This document shows, piece after piece, positions 60,193 to 64,000 of a stretch of 64,000 nucleotides of DNA; position 1 is the first letter of the stretch, and every line of letters begins with the position of its first letter. The notes under the pieces are model-generated. The model worked only from the letters and a program-made list of their open reading frames with translations, made no database searches and was not told the DNA's origin. Source of the stretch: CAZVWJ01 sp964631325 (GTDB lineage: Bacteria; T1Sed10-126); assembly GCA_964631325.1 (NCBI GenBank), contig CAZVWJ010000002.1, positions 1-64,000 of the forward strand. The letters are read 5' to 3'. The position numbers and the translations under genes are program-made.

Positions 60193-61716
60193 CTACTCAC
60201 TGAATACCTGGGCCTGAAAAGTGTAAATTTTTGTCGCCGGATTTTTCCAGCACTTTATCTCCAAACCCGCCTTGCTGTGACAGAGGTGGGCGAGAAATTC
60301 CCGCTTGTTCCAGCCGGTCTCCTCGGCTACCTGGGGAAGGTAAACTCCCCGGTTGCCGCCCCGGATCACCATCACTCCATCCCGGCCCGGTTTAACCCGG
60401 GCCGCAGAATCCACTTGCTTCATCGGAGTTAACACGGAAATTTCAATTTTCAGCTCGGATAGTTCTTCCGCAGTAACGGGATTACTGCGGAACCTCGGGT
60501 CCCGGGTTGCCTTGATCGCCATCTCCCGAACCGCTTTCCAGAGCGGGCGGCGGGCTCGCATCTCACCTATACAGCCCCTCAGTTGACCGTTATCTTTTCG
60601 GCGCAAAGTGACAAAAACTCCACGTTTTTCATTTAATTTTTCCTTCTGAATGGTCACCTCCGGCCGCTGGTTATGAGCCAGCCAGGCCCGAAGAGTTGAA
60701 CGGGCCAGCGCCAGCATCCGCTTCTGCTCAGTTTGATTTAACCACCCCCGTCCGGCAACGGCAGATCCCCGTTTTTTCGGCTTTCCGTTTTTATCTACCA
60801 GGGCAACGGCGCCGTAGCCCACGACCTTTTTCCGTTTGCCGACAATATCACCGGAGTTGGCATAACGGAGCGGAACTGCCTCCACAGAACCAAGCAACCG
60901 GGCAAGTCGGACCGCAGTGAGCACCCCCCGCAGACCACAGAAAATACCCCCCCGCCCCTGGCGAAGTGTCTTTTCGGCCCACCGGTCCAGTTTCTTCACG
61001 GACAATTTCTCAAGCGTCCGGAGCGTCTTTTGATCAATTTTCTTAGCCTGCTCATAAGGTAGATAATGGGACATATCGGTAGAAATTAGGAGAAGCACAT
61101 CCTCCGAACGAATGATTTCAGTCAGCACAGTAGCTAGTTTTTGCGATAATTTTGTCCCCTGCCCGGAAACTACGGGAACAATCTTAAATTGGTCCAGCGT
61201 CTGCTGGAGAAAAGGCAACTGCACTTCCAGGCTATGCTCCCGGCTGTGAGCGGTCTTAACAAATTCAATGGCAGTGTCCGCCCGGAGAAGGCGCCGGGCC
61301 ATTTCTGAATCCACCTGGACACTGCCCAGCGGCGTTTCCCACCGTCCCCGCGGCCAGACTGAGATGCCAGAAAATCGTTTCCGGTGCGAGGGGCCAAGTA
61401 AAATTACAGTTTTATAACTGCGATCTTTCAGTTGCCGATAAGCCCAGCCGCTTACCGGCCCCGAATACCGGTAACCGGCATGGGGAACGATTAACCCGAT
61501 CAACCGGCCCTTCAACTGCTGATTCCTGGCCCGACCAAGATAACCGGTAATTTTTCGTTTTAATTGGTCTGGAGCCGCCGGATAAAACTTGCCCGCAAAC
61601 ACTGCCGGCCGGGTATATTTATCATTCTCCGGTGCGGCGCCACGGCAACCGGCAGTTACCAGGAGAAAACTACAGCTCAGCACTAACAGCCAGAGTTCAC
61701 TTTTTTGAAGCCGCAT
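60193..61716 (-). CDS. MEMO-AMMECR1 fusion with lipoprotein-type signal peptide
   Basis: This 507-residue protein has an N-terminal hydrophobic signal (LWLLVLSCSFLL) ending in VTAGC at Cys24, a plausible lipobox. A MEMO domain (about 38-300) follows with AVFAGKFYPAAPDQL, LIVPHAGYRYSG, LLGPSHRKRFSG, HSREHSLEVQLPFL and STDMSHYLPYE, keeping the histidines and Asp expected for metal binding. The AMMECR1 domain (about 330-505) has GVFVTLRRKDNGQLRGCIGEM and LKIEISVLTPMK. MEMO, AMMECR1 and a radical-SAM enzyme form the AmmeMemoRadiSam set, widespread but unsolved in function. Export of MEMO-AMMECR1 by a lipoprotein signal is the odd feature. It is coupled to the radical-SAM gene by a 20-bp overlap. 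Confidence 0.88.
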   Translation of the reverse strand: MRLQKSELWLLVLSCSFLLVTAGCRGAAPENDKYTRPAVFAGKFYPAAPDQLKRKITGYLGRARNQQLKGRLIGLIVPHAGYRYSGPVSGWAYRQLKDRSYKTVILLGPSHRKRFSGISVWPRGRWETPLGSVQVDSEMARRLLRADTAIEFVKTAHSREHSLEVQLPFLQQTLDQFKIVPVVSGQGTKLSQKLATVLTEIIRSEDVLLLISTDMSHYLPYEQAKKIDQKTLRTLEKLSVKKLDRWAEKTLRQGRGGIFCGLRGVLTAVRLARLLGSVEAVPLRYANSGDIVGKRKKVVGYGAVALVDKNGKPKKRGSAVAGRGWLNQTEQKRMLALARSTLRAWLAHNQRPEVTIQKEKLNEKRGVFVTLRRKDNGQLRGCIGEMRARRPLWKAVREMAIKATRDPRFRSNPVTAEELSELKIEISVLTPMKQVDSAARVKPGRDGVMVIRGGNRGVYLPQVAEETGWNKREFLAHLCHSKAGLEIKCWKNPATKIYTFQAQVFSE

Positions 61717-62725
61717 TTTTCTGCAGGTCCTCCTGCCAGATTCCCGGAATTTTTTTACCGCTAAATTTACTTTTGCCGTCTTTAAGATTATTTTCCAGGA
61801 GAGTATAACCCCGGCGGCGAATCAAAAGTTTCCCCGTATAAGGAGAATACGTGCTCTCTGCCTTATGCCCCGGCACATTGCCGACATAAACATAATTGAG
61901 GCCAACCTCGCGGGCGATCTCTCGGGCTCGCTCCAGAGACTTGATCGGAGTCGGTGGATGTTGCTTCAACTTATACTGCGGATAGAAACGGGCAAAATGA
62001 AGCGGGACATTGGGACCAAGATTCTTCTTAATCCACTCACACATCCGACGGATAGTCTTCGGACTGTCATTTTCCGTCGGAATAATTAAATTAGTCAGCT
62101 CCAGCCACGCCCCTTCCTCCTTGATAATTTTTATCGCTTTCAAGATCGGACCCCTTCGCCCGGCGCTCATTTTGCGATAAAAACCTTTATTGAATCCTTT
62201 TAGGTCAACGTTAAACGCATCTACGTATTTCGTCAAACGACGCAAAGGTTTTGGATTGATAAATCCGCAGGAGTGAACCACATTAAGAATCCCGGCCTTT
62301 TTTGCCAGTTTTGCGGTCTCCAGCATATATTCGTAGAAGATTGTCGGCTCCGTGTAAGTATAAGCGATTGCCGGACAATCTTTTTTCTGGGCCAGCTTAA
62401 CAATCTGCCGGGGAGAAAGGCGGTAAGCCCGTTTTTTGGCCGGATCGGCCTGGGAAATCTGCCAGTTCTGACAGAACTTACAGCGTAGGTTACAGCCAGC
62501 AGTCGCAATCGACAGCGCTCTTTCGCCGGGAAGAACGTGAAAAAACGGTTTCTTCTCAATCGGATCAACGTGGACGGCAACCGGCCGGCCATAAGTTAAC
62601 GTATACAACGTACCTCCGATATTTTTCCGGGCCCCGCACAAACCCGTCTCTCCTTCTTTCAGGAGGCAGCGATGAGGACAGAGATTGTCCCGCACCCGGT
62701 TATTCGACAATTTCTCGTAAAACAT
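61697..62725 (-). CDS. amrS: AmmeMemoRadiSam-system radical SAM enzyme (possibly membrane anchored)
   Basis: This protein is at least 342 residues. NLCPHRC (14-20), GLCGARKN and YGRPVAVHVDPIEKKPFFHVLPG precede the radical-SAM cluster motif C78-x3-C82-x2-C85 (GCNLRCKFCQNW). It acts with MEMO and AMMECR1 in the unsolved AmmeMemoRadiSam set. The ATG used here (62725) has only GAGG two bases before it. The frame stays open upstream for 41 more codons, encoding a hydrophobic helix (IIISTVIIFLLAGFIIYPLY) and a basic linker. The only well-placed initiation codon there is AUC at 62846-62848, 7 bases after GGAGGT (62856-62861). The true start is therefore uncertain, and the protein may carry an N-terminal membrane anchor. 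Confidence 0.88.
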   Translation of the reverse strand: MFYEKLSNNRVRDNLCPHRCLLKEGETGLCGARKNIGGTLYTLTYGRPVAVHVDPIEKKPFFHVLPGERALSIATAGCNLRCKFCQNWQISQADPAKKRAYRLSPRQIVKLAQKKDCPAIAYTYTEPTIFYEYMLETAKLAKKAGILNVVHSCGFINPKPLRRLTKYVDAFNVDLKGFNKGFYRKMSAGRRGPILKAIKIIKEEGAWLELTNLIIPTENDSPKTIRRMCEWIKKNLGPNVPLHFARFYPQYKLKQHPPTPIKSLERAREIAREVGLNYVYVGNVPGHKAESTYSPYTGKLLIRRRGYTLLENNLKDGKSKFSGKKIPGIWQEDLQKNAASKK

Positions 62726-62850
62726 TGCCTCGCGGCGGGGGGTTATTTTCGGCGGAGCACTGCGGGAATACTGATACAGAGGATAGATTATAAAACCGGC
62801 CAGGAGAAAAATAATTACCGTGGAAATGATGATTTTAGTCCGGTCGATAG

Positions 62851-64000
62851 TTAAAACCTCCAGACGGTAAACACGAGAATTAAACTGCCCGCTTTTATTA
62901 TAGCAAGCAAAGTAAAAGTTTGCGCAAGACCCAGTAATGGCAACAAAATTACCGGGACTAAAATTCCGGCAAACCAGCCGCCGAGTAAATCGGCACCATA
63001 AAGCAAACCTGACGTTGAGCCAACCGTCCCTCCCCCGGTTAAAATAAGCTGGTTGGCGAGGGGGAACTGGGCACCAACCAAGAATCCGCCGAGCAAAAAA
63101 AGCAAATAAAGCCAGGGACGTGGTTCGGCAAGATAAAAGGTGGAAGCATAATTGTTTAAAAAATTAATTACCCGGGGAAAAAACAGGACAAAAAAAACAA
63201 GAGCAAGTTCCAGCAACAGATAATAACCAAAATTTTCCTGTTCACCGGGCAAAAACCCGGTTACTGTTAAGGCCCCGGCTGCCAGACCGGCCATAGAAGC
63301 GGTGAGCAATAGCCCGAGTTCGTAATAAAGTGAACCGTAAAATACCTGGAAAGCAAAGGAAAGTACGAGGGTGACCATCATGCAGATAAACCCTGAACTC
63401 AACAGCGAAAAGGAAAACACAGGACGGCGACTCCAGCCGGGCAGAAAGATTATGAAGGCCAGCAATATCAGAAATATCAACAGAAAAGTCAGGCACCCCC
63501 AGATAAAATGCTGAAAAGTAAACAAACTCAGCCGGCGGAATAGTTCACCCAACCGTGCCCCAAACAGGCGGTCCAGGTGCTGAAAAAATTTGAACACTGC
63601 AATTGGCTTAAAATCCCGGTTCATCTGTCCATTCTTTGTTTCCAACAAGGAAGCACCGGGGGCAACAGAAGTTAACCGGTCGGCTAAGTAGCGGGAAGTT
63701 AGCACACTGGTCTGCAGTTGCCGCTTTTTCAAGCGGCGCTGAAGCTGAGAAATTGTAAGCTGTTGCAACCACTCAGCCGGCGAAGCAAGGACTAAATTTT
63801 CACTGCCGGGAATAACCCGGACTTCGGCAAAAACGGACTGTAGACTGTTGATCACCGTTCGATTCAGGGCAAGTAATTCCGGGGAGAGACGGGAAAGGGA
63901 AGCCGGCAAACGGAAAGCAAAAATACCCCGGGGAGTAAGCCGGCGCCGGACACTACGAAAGAAGCGCCAGGTAAAAAAACGGTTACTCTCCAGGTTGGCC
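62851..64000 (-). CDS. Spermidine-synthase-like membrane protein, 5' end beyond the window
   Basis: The reading frame is open to the right edge, so the start is missing. The visible 380 or so residues include, before an internal TTG at 63909, NRFFTWRFFRSVRRRL and GIFAFRLPASL. These resemble the catalytic tail of spermidine/spermine synthase fold proteins, followed by LSPELLALNRTVINSLQSVF and IPGSENLVLASP. At least seven membrane segments follow (for example HFIWGCLTFLLIFLILLAFI and LLYGADLLGGWFAGILVPVI). This arrangement matches MFS-like proteins fused to a spermidine synthase domain. Active-site aspartates would lie outside the window, so catalysis cannot be judged. It is followed by the radical-SAM gene, whose likely ribosome-binding site lies at its 3' end. 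Confidence 0.8.
   Translation of the reverse strand, partial: ANLESNRFFTWRFFRSVRRRLTPRGIFAFRLPASLSRLSPELLALNRTVINSLQSVFAEVRVIPGSENLVLASPAEWLQQLTISQLQRRLKKRQLQTSVLTSRYLADRLTSVAPGASLLETKNGQMNRDFKPIAVFKFFQHLDRLFGARLGELFRRLSLFTFQHFIWGCLTFLLIFLILLAFIIFLPGWSRRPVFSFSLLSSGFICMMVTLVLSFAFQVFYGSLYYELGLLLTASMAGLAAGALTVTGFLPGEQENFGYYLLLELALVFFVLFFPRVINFLNNYASTFYLAEPRPWLYLLFLLGGFLVGAQFPLANQLILTGGGTVGSTSGLLYGADLLGGWFAGILVPVILLPLLGLAQTFTLLAIIKAGSLILVFTVWRF

Overview
The window is a compact, almost fully coding stretch of a bacterial chromosome. Most genes lie on the minus strand in tightly overlapping operons; a few plus-strand islands lie at 39.6, 44.0-56.2 and 59.3-60.2 kb. The organism is probably a diderm: there are type IV pilus motors, several predicted outer-membrane barrels, large exported repeat proteins and a probable lipoprotein. 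A class I (Fe-S) fumarase, a radical-SAM enzyme and a glucosyl-3-phosphoglycerate synthase suit an anaerobic or microaerophilic, osmotically stressed lifestyle. I cannot name the phylum; a poorly sampled lineage is likely. No rRNA, tRNA, CRISPR array or insertion sequence was recognised.

Layout. 0-6.7 kb: type IV pilus motor cluster (two PilB-like ATPases, PilT, PilC), with a clear sigma-70-type promoter and an 18-bp palindrome upstream. 7.4-9.6 kb: two glycosyltransferases with their own promoter behind a strong terminator. 9.8-14.5 kb: a GAF/PAS histidine kinase, an NtrC-type regulator and a dihydropyrimidinase-like amidohydrolase. 14.7-16.0 kb: S-adenosylhomocysteinase. 16.3-20.1 kb: a sugar nucleotidyltransferase, a GT4 enzyme, a histidine-type phosphatase and GpgS, which together look like a glucosylglycerate (possibly mannosylglucosylglycerate) pathway. 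20.3-22.3 kb: a Xer-type recombinase and a DUF368/PopT-like membrane protein. 22.6-39.2 kb: one long run of 14 genes joining surface-polysaccharide genes (wzy-like, GT2), a DHH-CBS-nucleotidyltransferase, scpA/scpB, pheA/hisC/tyrA, cmk, plsC, rpsA, two envelope TPR proteins and pcm. 39.6 kb: a lone HD-GYP-accessory-like small protein. 39.9-43.7 kb: malic enzyme, the two-subunit fumarase and a sulfotransferase. 44.0-56.2 kb: a surface-protein island with a FecR-domain repeat protein, a small barrel, a 2353-residue propeller/beta-helix/Fn3 protein and another barrel. 56.2-59.1 kb: two cyclic-nucleotide-binding-domain proteins and an AI-2E-type permease. 59.3-60.2 kb: a DUF318/ArsP-like permease. 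60.2-64.0 kb: a MEMO-AMMECR1 fusion with a lipoprotein signal, its radical-SAM partner, and a truncated spermidine-synthase-like membrane protein.

The strongest unexplained signals are regulatory and structural. The surface island and a cNMP-binding-domain gene 13 kb away share a near-identical CRP-like operator at the same spacing from a shared -10 region, which suggests one regulon. A 183-bp element with perfect 18-bp terminal inverted repeats and nested hairpins lies between the giant surface gene and the next barrel gene. A 44-bp perfect palindrome without a loop lies at 7.05 kb. A composite intergenic repeat recurs about 20-50 bp upstream of start codons, always in the same orientation to the gene. 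The radical-SAM gene appears to have an in-frame N-terminal membrane anchor whose only well-placed initiation codon is AUC. Several start codons given here are internal to the longest reading frame because the ribosome-binding sites point there.
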